Source of the DNA: Platerodrilus igneus
Taxonomy: Eukaryota; Arthropoda; Insecta; Coleoptera; Lycidae
Reading direction: 5' to 3'
Assembly (NCBI GenBank): GCA_036346225.1
Contig: JARFIW010000999.1
Coordinates: 417,001 to 481,000, forward strand
Length of the DNA stretch: 64,000 bases
A model generated the notes under the pieces. That model was not told the origin of the DNA. It saw nothing but the letters and a program-made list of their open reading frames with translations, and searched no databases. Shown piece after piece: positions 19,906 through 32,149 of the stretch. The first letter of the stretch is position 1. Each line of letters begins with the position of its first letter. Made by a program: the position numbers and the translations under genes.

Positions 19906-19977
19906 ATATACACAGTTCTTAAAATTTTATTATCTAGAGCTATTTAACCTATAATTCCACGACAATTTATATATATA
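19906..19977 (+). repeat. Short unit-end scrap with TA repeat
   Basis: Contains CCTATAATTCCACGACAATT followed by a short TA run, the 3' end signature of a forward unit without the rest of it. Confidence 0.4.
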
Positions 19978-21776
19978 ATGCTGTGATAAGGAGTTGTTTA
20001 AGGGTGTGTTATATAGCAAAGGTCGTGCAGAAACCATAAATTACGATAGGAAGCAAAAAACTGCATTTATTTAGTAGAAAATTTAATAATTCTTATATTA
20101 TGTAAATAGTAAACATTTAACACCCTGTATATAGAGCATAATTAGTTTTAAACGACGCAAATAAACACATCTCACAGCAATAGGACGCATAGTTAGCATA
20201 GAAATAGGTAATTCATACATTAGGTAAATGACAAGGATTTAACACTCGGTATATAGAACTTTATAAATTTTAAGTAATGCAAGTAACAATATTTTTCAGT
20301 AAAAGCACGCGTATTTAGAGGTAAGGATAATAAATTTAATTAAACACGCATTGAAGAGAGTTCTAATTAGTTATAATATAATACGGAGATAAGAGATAAA
20401 ACTTAACAAAGCCTTGTGTAAGTGCGTAAAAACACTCAACATTTTTGATAAGAAAATGCAGTTCAAAGATGCGTAAATAAATAAAAATAGACGAAAGTAA
20501 AATTCAAATTAGATCATGTATTTTTGTATAATATGGAAAATGCGATTTCTAGACAAAACAACGTATGGTAGATAACGAGGCACCTGTAGCAAACAACCAT
20601 TACCCGGAAAGCCAAGTATATTACATCAGAAAATCACTTATTGGTTAAGATAAGCGACAGACTTGGTGGAAACCCAACCCACATCCAAGTGGGATCAACC
20701 TATATTTAATTGCAAGCAATGATAACGGAGTTCAGTTTTAACTCAAGGAGACCAAGCTGCGATACTCTGAACCTAAAAGTCACGCGTAATTTAATATTTA
20801 ATAATATAATAGTGAAAATAGATAGTGACAAGTAAGTGCTACAAATATGAAAGTTTATTTTGCCGATTAACGGCTCCGAGTGTATGTATAATCCTGATCC
20901 TAGTCCGAATTGGGAGATAACAATTCAAGTGAGTTGATAATAATTTCAAATGTGTTGGTGGAGAATAATTTCAAATTTTGATTGATACAATGATTCAAAT
21001 GTGTGTATAATTCTAATCCAAATTGGATGATAATAATTCTGAATTGATGTTGGTTGATAATGGATGATATAATAATTTAAATGCATGGAAGATTCTAATT
21101 GAGGGTATAATATTTCAAATATGGGGATACTTTAAATGGATTAATAAAATAAAGAAGCAAGAAATAACTTTTGGAGAACAAGGGGTTCAACTGAGCAAAG
21201 CAGGTCAGATCTTATTAGTTTTAAGATATTTTTTTCTATTTTTAAATTTCATTACTGAATTTATTCAATTACATAAACTTGTGTAACAAAGTCAACAACA
21301 AACTTTGCATACGTTAAAAGTACGTAATATTATAAAGGGGTTTAGAACGTTCCAGGCTTCTTTAGTAAAAAGGGTAGTTTTTGGTGACTTTAGATTGATT
21401 GCAAAGCATATAAATTTTGGGATAAATAAGACTTATGATATTGATTGATCGAGGAGCGTATTTTAATAATTTTCAAAACTTGTAAATAATTTTTTTTATT
21501 ATATGGAATTAATTCACTTTATTTTATAATTCAAACAGACAGGTAATAATAAAGGGGTGGAGAAAAAAAAATTGATCATCGTAACGTTGTGCACTCTGTG
21601 TAGAATAATAAAAGCTAGCCGTGGCATAACAATAAAATTAGTGAAATTTAAAATTTGAGTAGACAACACAGAGAGGTGGAGTTAAGTAGAATACGTCCAT
21701 TGACACCGAGTACGGCGTTATCATATCAATTTTATTGCACGGCCCAACGTCGGGGCTCGATAGTTCCAGGAATACA

Positions 21777-21781
<5 letters not shown>
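19978..21781 (+). repeat. 2-kb repeat family, unit U5 (divergent)
   Basis: Forward unit with weaker landmarks: TTATTGGTTAAG (20637), TATATTTAA (20702), GCTAGCCGTGG (21614), and the end signature CGGCCCAACGTCGGGGCTCG (21741) before the TA tract. No coding sequence seen. Confidence 0.5.

Positions 21782-21818
<37 letters not shown>
21782..21818. repeat. (TA)n tract
   Basis: Boundary between U5 and U6. Confidence 0.95.
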
Positions 21819-21819
<1 letters not shown>

Positions 21820-22662
21820 CTGTGTACGGGAAAGCGTAAATATGTGTAAATAGGACAAGCATTTATTTATTTGGGGGACCAGATATGTAAAAATCAATAA
21901 TTTATTTTACTAAGCTTCAGTATAGTTAAATTGGAAAAAAATTACATATTATTAATGTAGGTTTAATTCGTATACGTTAATTTAAACAACGTACATTTAA
22001 GGATTTCAAAGAAGACAAGCTTGTGGTAGATAAATAATTCTTGTTAAAACTAGAAAACGTTTAGAAAACAATTCGGAGTATTGTGGTAACGGAAAGACAC
22101 AAGGTTAACAATAACAGACGACTATTTCAAAAACGGATCGATAAAACGAAGCGATAGAGGAGCTTTACTATGTAACAGAGTAAGATGCAACATAACAGGT
22201 GGCTTAAATGACAAACATCTTTCAAGCGCTTTTTAAACGAGTATATTTTAAATACCAATAAGCAGGACAAAGATGCAACATGTTTGTGAGCAGTACCGAT
22301 TTTTCAAGGCGCACATATATGAACGAAGAATTGACCGCAAACAACATAGTAATAGTGGGACAATAAAATAGGACAGAAAACATGTGGCAGACAAAGATAT
22401 CAAAAGAGTGGAAACAACGTCGACACTTTAGGGCGTAATCAGATTTGTTTGGAGGAATAGCAGACGACAGATTTCAAGGAAGACTTAAAACAGTTGAAGT
22501 TTTACACAGCTTTTCAAAATAAAACAATATTGGAGTGGATGAATTCTCGGTTTTGAAAGTTCGTTGCATGTTTTGTACGAATGGAATTTGTGGAATTATT
22601 GTGGCAGTAAATTTTAGTTCATAGAATGTATAGTGAAAATACGGGCATCGCGAGTGAGGCGA

Positions 22663-22729
<67 letters not shown>

Positions 22730-23740
22730 TGCTGGAGTTAGATTTGCTCTCTTATTTTTCTGTCTTCTTGTTTGCATTTTCAATTATACAGAAGAACATC
22801 CTAGCTTTCATACCGCGTAACAGTGCATTCCGCCCAAAATTATTACAAGTGTTTGTAATGCACAAGTGGGTGCAGAGTAACTGGCTGAATTGAAATAAAT
22901 AATTATTATAATTAAAGCTAGATTCTACGTAAGTAGAAAATGTATTTATATTTTGAACGAGAGTGCTGGTGGCACGTTAACTGGACGAAGAAGTGTGATT
23001 TGGTTGTTGTACATGCAGTCTGGCAGAAGGCGTCTTCAAATGGTTAATGGGATGGAATTGCTGTCCAACTTGGAAAGCAGCAACTGGTAGAAGATCATCT
23101 CTGGAGGAGGTAATCCGGAAGAACACACTCCAGGTAACGATTTTTTTATTGAAACTGCTGTGCTGTTGCTAAGTTATTTTAATTTATAAGTGATTTGTTT
23201 TTTTTTGGTGGTGAAAATTTTTATAAACTAAAATTTAATTGTATGAACTTTCGTAAAGCACAATTTTCTATTATTAATCTGAGGATGTAAATATTTAAAT
23301 AATATGTTATCGATGTAAGAAGTAAACGGGTCTTTAGTTTAATTTGACAATGCAAATAATTTATGCACTGAAAATGAAAAGGTTTATATTGAGCTCTACA
23401 TAGGCCTAGGGGAGTAAATTAAGGGTACGGGATAGGTCCATCTACCTTTAATTGAAAATATGAAATATAGAGGAGCATAAAATCACGGAAATTTTAGATT
23501 GGTGCTTTACTATTGAGCAAAAATGAACTGTTTTAACTTGAATATTGATTGTACATATTGAGATTTGTGAGAATTTATTATTTGTGTTGGTAGAATAAAA
23601 GGGCTGTATGTTTTTGTGTCGAAATATTTGTTTTTATTTTAAAGGTGGTTGAAAGAATGAGTAGTTATAGTGAGTATTTAGGGGGACGCAGTGAGCAGAG
23701 CTAGCCGTGGTATCATCAACTCAAAATAAAGGGGCACGAA
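21819..23740 (+). repeat. 2-kb repeat family, unit U6, split by a TA tract
   Basis: The 5' part is 21819-22665 and the 3' part 22727-23740; a 61-bp (TA)n tract lies between. The 3' part has CTCCAGGTAACG (23131), GAGCTC (23391), AATAAAAGGGCTGTATG (23596) and GAGCTAGCCGTGG (23699). Whether the tract expanded inside the unit or joins two truncated units is unclear. Confidence 0.5.
22666..22726. repeat. (TA)n tract inside U6
   Basis: About 61 bp of TA repeat; the frames over it encoding Ile-Tyr runs are artefacts. Confidence 0.95.
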
Positions 23741-25804
23741 TTAAGGCTTCTTTCCATATATATTCCATATATATTATAGTGCTTTTAAAAGATTAAAAAT
23801 AAATATAAAAGAAACAATTTCAAAACACCCTGTATAAAGGAACAACCAGAAATTACGTGCGAAAGTTATATTAGTTAATTCATTTTTAAGTAACGGGTAT
23901 TAATCAAACTGTACAAATAATAATTAAAATGTAGTAGGTTTGCAAAGAAATTAAATGGTAGAAGCCAATGCCATTAATTTATTAATTAATTGAATTTAAT
24001 TGAACGATTATTGGTGTATAATATGTATAAAAGCGTGTAAAAAACCCAATAATACCAAGGTGAGACGCGTTGCTAACAAACAAATATATCAGTAAGGTGA
24101 AAATACGTGGAAAATCCAACTCGTAGAAGTGTTATTTAAAACGCGTTAAGATTGAACACCTGCAGAATTTTAAATGTCGAGTTCCAATTATTTTGTGTAG
24201 AGAAACATGAAAATTCTACGTATATTGTAAACGATCGCAGGCGTTCTCTGGAAATACTAATGAGGGGTTATTTAAATCACGTAGTAAGTCTACGTGGTGT
24301 AGATAGCAAATAAACAGAAATATCGATTTTGTACCACTCAAACCAGGGTAGAAAGAGACGTAGAAAACGCATAAGCAAGAGACAACGATAGTATAGGAGG
24401 AACTTGTAGGACGTCAGTAAATACACGATTGGTCGATATAGTTAGTTGAACGCGAAACAAATACAAGCATAGTGTATATTAATTTTCTAAAAATATTATA
24501 ACGACGCACTGAAATTCGCGGGATTAAATATTGGTTGAGTGCAAAATTGTAAGAATGTGTTGTTGTTAACAGGGGATTTCGAATAAATGTGGCCAGGAGG
24601 TGCCCGTCTAAAGGTATAAATATTTTACGGAAACATAATTAAAGCCCTTAAGATTGCGATCGCTCCAAACGACTTATCAAAGTATCACGAGTTGTAAGTA
24701 TTATAAAATCATTTAAATTATATTGCATAGTGGTAGCCTTTTAATTAGTACGCAGTTAGTGTGCCGAGATTACATTTTTAATTGAGGTATCACCTATAAT
24801 TTTTAACCAACTCGTGTCGGGACATTAAGTCACGTGGTTTGAAGCAACTAATTGAAAAAGACGTATGTTTAAATGGAATTTGGAATTTGGTTACACCGTG
24901 GAGGCGGCGTTGACGGATCGGCTTAGATGGAGTTCGTCTAGTAACAGCGAGAAACGGCCTGCAGACCAGATAGAAGAAATACATACCATCATCTACAGAG
25001 CGGAGATCTTCTAGAAATTTCCAGGTAACGATTTGAAATTTTGATTCTTATAAACTGTGAATATTGGATGACGTATGAGAGTGTTTTTCAAGGTAGTGTG
25101 GATTATTTACGTATTGAACATAATACGTGTAAATAACTTTATTATGGTATTTAACTAGAAATTTGAAGGTGTCTATAAAGCTTTTTAACGTTCCATCAGA
25201 ACGTGAAATTTTGTGAAGAGTACATGGCTTTGTTTTTTTTTTATTTTAAGAGTATGCAAAATAGAAGAGCATACATTATGCATAATTAGCTGGGTTATCA
25301 TGAGCTCACCCTACCCCAGAGTTTACTTAGATTAAAAAACAAAATCAATTATAAAGAAGGAATTTTAGAGAAGGTATGATTTAAGGCCCATTTACTCCGG
25401 GTACATTTTATGTGTTTGATGATTTTAAAATAAAATACAGGATATTACAAAATAGGATTTACTGAAGTGTAATATGATCAATGAAATATGGACAATATTG
25501 AATTTCATTTGTAAATAGTAATAAATAAAAGATTGTATGTTGGTTGTATTTTGTGGTTTTTTGCGAGTGTGTATGTACGATTGAGAACATGAGAGTGAAT
25601 CTAGATATCCAAGAGGAAGTCCAAATGAGCTAGCCGGAAGCAGGTGAGGAAAATTGGTAATTCAACCGAGGAAGAGAAAAAAACGGGTAAGAAATTTTTT
25701 TTTAAAATATATAATTTTTGAAAATCTCTCTATTTTCGAATTTGAAAATTTAATAAAATTTTCGAATATATTTTGTTGGTGAGGATTTTACCTGAGTTCC
25801 ACGG
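23741..25804 (+). repeat. 2-kb repeat family, unit U7
   Basis: Forward unit and inverted counterpart of U2. Landmarks: CCCTGTATAAAGG (23828), GATTGGTCG (24431), TATAAATA (24619), TTTCCAGGTAACG (25018), GAGCTCACCC (25301), AATAAATAAAAG (25518), GAGCTAGCCGGAAGC (25629), GGGTAAGAAATTTTTTTT (25684) and GAGTTCCACGG at the end. No protein recognised. Confidence 0.7.

Positions 25805-25842
<38 letters not shown>
25805..25842. repeat. (TA)n tract ending the array
   Basis: Last TA boundary tract; sequence to the right is not part of the repeat family. Confidence 0.95.
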
Positions 25843-25845
<3 letters not shown>

Positions 25846-27771
25846 GGAAATTAAAAGCACACGGGCTTTTGTTATGCGCAAATTTGTCGCTAATGATCTT
25901 TTGAAATTTACATAACCATAGAGACGCAACAAAAAAAGCGCACAGTGGCTAGGGGCGAATTCGATGGAAACAAATAGAATTTTTTTTAGAAGTATGCACA
26001 CTTCAACACTATTCCTTTTACCTTCTTGAAATGTCTCTGAGTTGTCTGCCTAATTACAAACGCTGAGCGCCAGCTCACCTGAAACTGGTCTTATGATCTC
26101 GGTAGATGGTGAGTAATCTAAAAGGCGACTGAATGGTTATCGCTTATCTCGTCAGGCTGATGAAACCCTGTGTACACTGTCTTTCTCCAACTAATTTAAC
26201 TTAAACACAATTAATAATAATACTCTACGCTATTTACTTAACCTATATTAAAACATAAGTATTGTATAACCAACACGACTAAACTCTACTCTATTTGTCC
26301 AAATTGCGTATATCTAAAAGAAACAAAGATCTATTCCAATTTAATTTTTTAACAAATTGAACTGGTATCTGTAAATTTTTATGGAAACAATTTTGTGATG
26401 CTAGTCTGTATTAAATTCCGATTTTATTCAGCATGCACCAACGTATAAACTGAAGACTAACAAATTACTGTGCAAATATTGGAATATACAACAAAAATTT
26501 GGAATAGGTACAAAATTAAAAATGTTATTACTTACCGCTTTTTGGCACGAGTACAAGGTTGTAACACTTTAGTTTTAGGCAAACCCGGAATCCGCTTTAT
26601 GCTATGTGAGTTGCCGGCGTTTAGGCGAGAGAATCTTAGCCGACGTATTTGTAAGTCCGCACAGCCGCGGTCTGAATGCTTAAGCGCGCCAGTCAGATAG
26701 GGAAACAATTATTCTGGTCGTGGCATGTAGTCCAGAAACGCGTTTTTTTAAAAAGAAAAGCTGTGACTTTTCAAGCCATTATGAGAAGTAGGAAATGCCA
26801 CTCGTGGCAGTTACACATTGCTTGGGTTATTGGCAATAACACCCGGCTATGCTAGCCAAGAAGAAAGCTGTAATACTGAAATTTATAAAGCGCAAGCAGT
26901 TTAGAGGGTAAGGTTAATGTATCCCAAATATGTACGAGGAAGTATAATCAAAATTAATTGTTAACCTTTAACTCTTGTTTTTTTGTGATAAAGGTGGCGA
27001 ACTCACGTTGCTGCGATTGGACTGGTGTTTGGTAATTTTTGTTACACTCAATGTCGTAGAGCTGGGGTGAGTACAGTTCCTTTTAACGAACAAGAAGCAC
27101 CAACTTGTACGGGAAGTATCTTTTGTTGGAAAAATCCATTTTGTTAAACTGAAATATAAGTAGTTAAACAATATAAGATTCAGCATTTATTTTATTTTGA
27201 ATAGCAAATATGAAGGTTTTCTTATTAGGACAAATCATATTTTATTTGGTATAGTTAAGATTGATTTGTCAGTTTTTTGTAGCCGTTCTCTTGTATTGAA
27301 TAGCCATCTAGCATATGTAAAGATAAAAATCTAGTTTTGCCATGTTTGTTTAAAACAAATTGCACTTATGTTCTTAAGTAAGTTTTATAATGAGATAATT
27401 CTTGATGTATAAGAAATTCAGTAAGACATTAAAAAGATTAAAGTTTAAACTAAAGACAATTTTCTGAGCCGAATCAAAGATCTCTGATTACAGCATATGA
27501 TTAATGTATTAAGATATTGAGTAATTTTTATGACAGACCTAGCCTTTTAGTAACTGTGAATTTTTGCCAACTTAATATTTTTCAGCATTCACTTTCATGC
27601 TATCGTATTTACACTGTAAAACACTTTTTTTTTAATTTTTTGTACATAGAAGAAAAGAAACAAATTTCATTAAATACTAGTCAAATTTCATAATCGTTTT
27701 ATTTCTAAAAGTTTAATAAAAAAAATAAGTGATCTATTCATTTTGGTAGAGATAGTAAAAAAGAAAAGAAA
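25843..27771. other. Gene-free stretch, nothing recognised
   Basis: About 1.9 kb of sequence without a supportable gene or named element. A GC-richer patch near 26570-26720 holds a 76-codon chance frame. No repeat units of the array are present. Confidence 0.5.
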
Positions 27772-28039
27772 TTATATTACAGCATAACTAAATTCAGGCA
27801 GATGTAATTCCCTTAAGGCGTAATTGCGTCTATATTTAGGATGAATTTTTGTGTTAGCTATATTTACGCAATGGCGTCCTAGTTTATTTAAGGATAGGTT
27901 TAGTCTCAAAAAATACCCCGACCATTTCATGCCTCTGCAGGAATAGACTCCGAGTTTAGACCGAGAGCATCTTATTTTTTTCGCAACACCATTTGGTCCT
28001 ATTATATCCTCAACAAGGCCATCCTCAGAAAAGCTATAT
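27772..28039 (-). CDS. Probable terminal exon of an unidentified host gene
   Basis: The minus strand is open for 88 codons from 28038 to a TAA at 27774-27772. It is preceded by a convincing splice acceptor (T-rich run then TTTGCTAG, AG at 28041-28040). The encoded peptide includes GLVEDIIGPNGVAKK, CSRSKLGVYSCRGMKW and RHCVNIANTKIHPKYR; it is basic with four Cys and has no ATG at its start. I do not recognise the family. Upstream exons, if any, lie to the right on the minus strand and I could not identify them. It could instead be a chance frame, but its length and the acceptor speak against that. Confidence 0.4.
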
Positions 28040-29562
28040 CTAGCAAATAAAAAATAAATACATTACAAGGTTCAACCACTTTGCTCAAAGGCGTTAGTAA
28101 TCCACCTGGGGTTGATGAGAAGTAATTACCAAAAAAACACTTCTACAATGTAACTACAATTTATTTAATTCCCCGATCACCTTCGCATTGGAAAGACTTT
28201 TATCGTTTACAACCACAAGTTTATAAAAATTACCCGTGGCGCAAAACTAAAAACCTGTTTACCTGTTTGACGATTGTGCTTCTAAAAGCTAGTTTTCAAC
28301 AATTTGAATCTGAATAAATGCGAATGAATTAATGAATCTCTCCTATCTGCGATGGCGGTACTTATAAGCTATATTGTTTTAGGGAATTCCCCAATTTCAA
28401 CCATTCACACGGTTTGTCCGATATGAACTGAACTTGCGGTTGAGGTCAAGGGTTTTCGGTTCATGGGAATATTAGGTACTCTCACGGTTGCTATTTAATA
28501 TTAAAAGCTGCGTCATTGCGTAGGGGTAATACGTCTTATATTATTTTATAAGTTTGTCCGTTGACGTAAATTATTATATTTTTGGTTTACTCAATCGATG
28601 AGAATATTTTCACATCCACACTCGAGGATGATTAGTCATGAAAAATATGTTTGTGCTTTTCTAATTTGGTATGTATATATTGAAGTCCCGGTTTTTAATT
28701 GCTGGTTGTAAAAGAATGTAGTAAGTATTTTATTATTTATTACAGTATTTTAATTAAATAATCTAATTGAATAGTCCCTGTATAAACTGAAATCTACTCG
28801 ACTTGTATAAAAATGTTTAAGATATTTTCTTACTGAAGCTTCTGAACTAACTACAATCCATAAATGTTTTTCCTAAATACTTATGTATGCGTAATTAATG
28901 CGCGTGTGTTATACATTACAAGGCGCATCTACCTGCCAGAGGAGAGTACTTTAAACAGAACACTGCTGCAACAAGGTCAAATAAATACTTTTATCATTGT
29001 AATTCAATCTATTTTTCCTATATTGGGCGTTTATTCCAAATTGATTGTGGCCCGTTTAATTTTATTAACTGTCTTGTACCAGAACCGTCATATACATTTT
29101 GAGAAAGTACCTTTGCGTATTAAATTGCTGGAGCTTTATAAAATTTGAAAGTTCAGTTCAGCTATGAATCAAAGGAAAAAAGCATGGGAATCGTGCACAC
29201 GCATGTGTGTAGTATACGTGTCCTCGGTTGATTGCAAAGATCCTATGTTGTGTCCACTGGCACCGTTGAGTCAAATCTTCTTCGATTGAATTTACATTGC
29301 AATTAGTACACTATTAATTAATGTTTCTAGTTTTTAATGCAATTACACTTTTAAAACATAAAAATTAGATATAACTCAGTAAAACTTGGTAATCAATGAC
29401 ATTTATAATTAAATGTAATATTCTTAAACATTATTTCGTACTGGGACCAACGACGCGCGTAAAAGATTCACTAATCTTCACTTTCTGTTACTACATAGGT
29501 TTATGAAATGTATTGCTATCACACAATATAGGAAGCACTGTTTTATGTTTTTTCTGTTTCAG
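28040..29562. other. Intergenic or intronic sequence upstream of the LRR exon
   Basis: No confident coding sequence. The 94-codon frame at 28864-29148 has no supporting signals. The end (29549-29562) is a strong acceptor, so at least the last part is intron of the LRR gene. Confidence 0.5.
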
Positions 29563-32061
29563 ATTAACCAGTCGATGTCAGATCAGCGACCAAGTCTCGA
29601 ACTACCGCCCACCTGTAACTATCGATTTTGGAATGCCATAGCATGCGAGTTCGTTAATTCTTTAAAGAATTTGAAAGACGGAATACAGGCGAGCATCGAG
29701 AGAGATAACGTAAAATTGGAAGACTTTAAAGGACTAGAAATCGAGAATAGCAAAATTGATTATTTTGCGCCAGAGCTGTTTGAAGGCTTGAGCCACTTGA
29801 AAAGTTGGAAAATCATTGCTTCGACCATACACGATTTACCAGCGGGTCTGTTTGTGAAGGTTCCTAAAATTGAGAAAATTCAGATCGGGTTCAGCAAAAT
29901 CACCGGCGATGTCGATACTAAATTATTCGAAGGCCTTACAGACTTAACGGATCTTTCAATCTTTGGAAATACAGGCTTTAAGTTTCACCGTGGCATATTT
30001 AACGACCTTAAATCGCTTCAAAAGACAACGCTGCATGATAATCATTTGAAGGACCTTAACGACGAATTATTCAAAAATAACGTTAAATTGGAATCGCTTG
30101 GACTTGCCAATAACGAGATTGAAATCATTCCAGACGGCCTCCTAGACAACCTGTGGGATCTAACGACTCTTCGACTGGAACACAACAAAATTGAGCGCGT
30201 GTATGAAAATTCTTTCAAGAATTTGCGCAACTTGGAAGAGTTGTTCCTGTATGGTAACCTGCTGACAGGACTACCTGCAGGGTTGTTCAATAACCTAACA
30301 AGTTTAAGAACGTTGGATTTGCACTCGAATTTAATTGAGAGTCTCGACACAAATTTATTTTCACGTCTACAAAATTTGGCACATCTAGGCCTCTCTGATA
30401 ACAAAATTCAACAACTCCCATCTAGTCTGTTTGCAAAAAATCGTTATCTTAACTCAATTAGTCTTTCGCAAAATGCTTTAACAAAGCTAGACGCTGGTTT
30501 GTTCAACGGTTTGGAGCAGTTATCAAGTATTGCTCTTTTAAATAATCAAATAAACGCATTACCTTCTGGTTTGTTCCAAACAAATGTGAACCTTGTAATT
30601 GTCGAAATTGCCAACAACAGAATTGAAACAATTGAGCCTGGGTCTTTAGGAAGGTTGCACAAAGTAAGAGTCTTAAGCTTCGAAAACAATTTTCTCACCT
30701 CAATAAAACATAGCGTTTTCTCAGATCTTACTGTATTAGTTGAATTAAATTTAGCGAACAACCACATCAACTGGCTGGACAAGGACGCCTTCAAAGGCCT
30801 TAAAAAATTAGAGGTGCTTAAGCTATCACACAATGATATTAGCGCACTCCATCAAAGTGTTTTTGAGGAGTTGACTGAGTTGAAAGATTTGAATTTGGCC
30901 CACAACGGTGTAAAGCATTTAAGTAGTGGTATTTTCGACAGTGTCAAGAATCTGGAGAAGTTGTACTTGAACGATAACAGAATAGAACAAATTGATGTGT
31001 CGGTTTTCAAGAACCTCGCCTTTTTAAACACATTTCTGCTGTCATCCAACAACATTACAGTATTGGAAAAGGGCGTTTTCGACGGTTTAAATTCACTAAA
31101 CAATTTATGGATTCAACATAACCAAATTGCCAATATCAAAAATGGGGCCTTTAGAGATCTAAAAAATTTAACTACCTTGGAATTGAGTTGGAATCCTTTT
31201 AAAACGTTAACGTCTGGATCCCTTGAAGGTCTTGAGACCCTACGATATCTCTACATACAGAATACTGAACTCAGTGGCTTACCAGGTTCTCTCTTTGAAC
31301 CTACCCGAAATTTAAAACAACTCGAACTCAGCCACAACAAAATAAGTCAAATCGACACTGGGGCATTTATAGGTCTTTCTTCATTGGACACCCTTTCTTT
31401 GTACGACAATCAAATTTCAAGAATCGGCCCAGAAACCTTTGTAGGCTTAGAGAACTTAGATGACCTTCAACTTGGAAAAAATACTATCAACCATATTTCT
31501 CCAGAGGCACTCAAGCCTCTATCAAAGATAAGAATTCTACGTTTGAGCGAAAACAACTTGAATAATCTGGTCGCTGATACATTTGTAACAGTTCCAGGAG
31601 TCGTCAGTTTGGATCTTTGTTCCAATAACATCCAAGCTTTACCCCCAAATATTTTTGAACCTTTGAAACGGCTTAACTACTTAAATTTTTGCGCCAACAG
31701 TTTGAAGACCTTAAATGGTTCAACGTTCAATAACGTAAATGGATTGCGGTACCTATATCTTCAAAACAACAGTATAGACGTGATCCAAGCAGATGCATTT
31801 CAAAATATGAAACAGCTTTTGGACCTTAGTTTAAGTCAAAATATGTTGAAATATTTGGAACCTGGTTGTTTCAAAGGACTAACGCAACTCTATAATATTG
31901 ATTTAAGTCACAATAAACTCACGGAAATAGATATAAGTATTTTTGAAGACGCTTCCAATCTGCGAACTGTAATTGTGGAAGAAAATCCTATACCTGATGT
32001 TATCTTAAATAAAATTCAAGAAAAATATCCCACCCCTATAGCTGAAGCTGTTTATGACTAA
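29563..32061 (+). CDS. Leucine-rich-repeat protein, last (or only large) exon
   Basis: An 832-codon stretch ending in TAA at 32059-32061. The open frame begins at ATG 29503, but a textbook acceptor (TTTTTCTGTTTCAG, 29549-29562) indicates the exon starts at 29563 and that the first 20 codons of the frame are intron; a signal-peptide exon is then expected upstream. An ATG at 29575 (MSDQRPSLELPPTC) is the alternative. An N-terminal Cys segment (CNYRFWNAIACEF) is followed by roughly 30 LRRs of about 24 residues (LxxLxLxxNxIxxLxxxxFxxL), from about residue 80 to 830. No transmembrane segment or C-terminal Cys cap is visible, so a secreted or peripheral protein of insect chaoptin/LRR15-like type is likely. 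Intact. Confidence 0.85.
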   Translation: MNQSMSDQRPSLELPPTCNYRFWNAIACEFVNSLKNLKDGIQASIERDNVKLEDFKGLEIENSKIDYFAPELFEGLSHLKSWKIIASTIHDLPAGLFVKVPKIEKIQIGFSKITGDVDTKLFEGLTDLTDLSIFGNTGFKFHRGIFNDLKSLQKTTLHDNHLKDLNDELFKNNVKLESLGLANNEIEIIPDGLLDNLWDLTTLRLEHNKIERVYENSFKNLRNLEELFLYGNLLTGLPAGLFNNLTSLRTLDLHSNLIESLDTNLFSRLQNLAHLGLSDNKIQQLPSSLFAKNRYLNSISLSQNALTKLDAGLFNGLEQLSSIALLNNQINALPSGLFQTNVNLVIVEIANNRIETIEPGSLGRLHKVRVLSFENNFLTSIKHSVFSDLTVLVELNLANNHINWLDKDAFKGLKKLEVLKLSHNDISALHQSVFEELTELKDLNLAHNGVKHLSSGIFDSVKNLEKLYLNDNRIEQIDVSVFKNLAFLNTFLLSSNNITVLEKGVFDGLNSLNNLWIQHNQIANIKNGAFRDLKNLTTLELSWNPFKTLTSGSLEGLETLRYLYIQNTELSGLPGSLFEPTRNLKQLELSHNKISQIDTGAFIGLSSLDTLSLYDNQISRIGPETFVGLENLDDLQLGKNTINHISPEALKPLSKIRILRLSENNLNNLVADTFVTVPGVVSLDLCSNNIQALPPNIFEPLKRLNYLNFCANSLKTLNGSTFNNVNGLRYLYLQNNSIDVIQADAFQNMKQLLDLSLSQNMLKYLEPGCFKGLTQLYNIDLSHNKLTEIDISIFEDASNLRTVIVEENPIPDVILNKIQEKYPTPIAEAVYD

Positions 32062-32149
32062 GTTCGACGTAAACAGCAAAACAACCTTATATTACATTGA
32101 CGCTTTGCTTTAACCTTTTTTCTTTATTTTTGTACCTGAAAGCCATAAA

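Noticed and set aside
22626..22893. Ile-Tyr repeat proteins over the TA tract
   Set aside because: Simple-repeat artefact with no conservation in other units.
10847..25804. The 2-kb units as solo LTRs
   Set aside because: They have promoter and poly(A)-like motifs but no TG...CA ends, target duplications, primer-binding site or internal coding region nearby; ends are TA tracts.
28864..29148. 94-codon ORF upstream of the LRR gene
   Set aside because: No domain, splice signal or relative; composition looks random.
29503..29562. First 20 codons of the LRR frame as the true N-terminus
   Set aside because: A strong polypyrimidine-CAG acceptor at 29549-29562 makes these codons probable intron.
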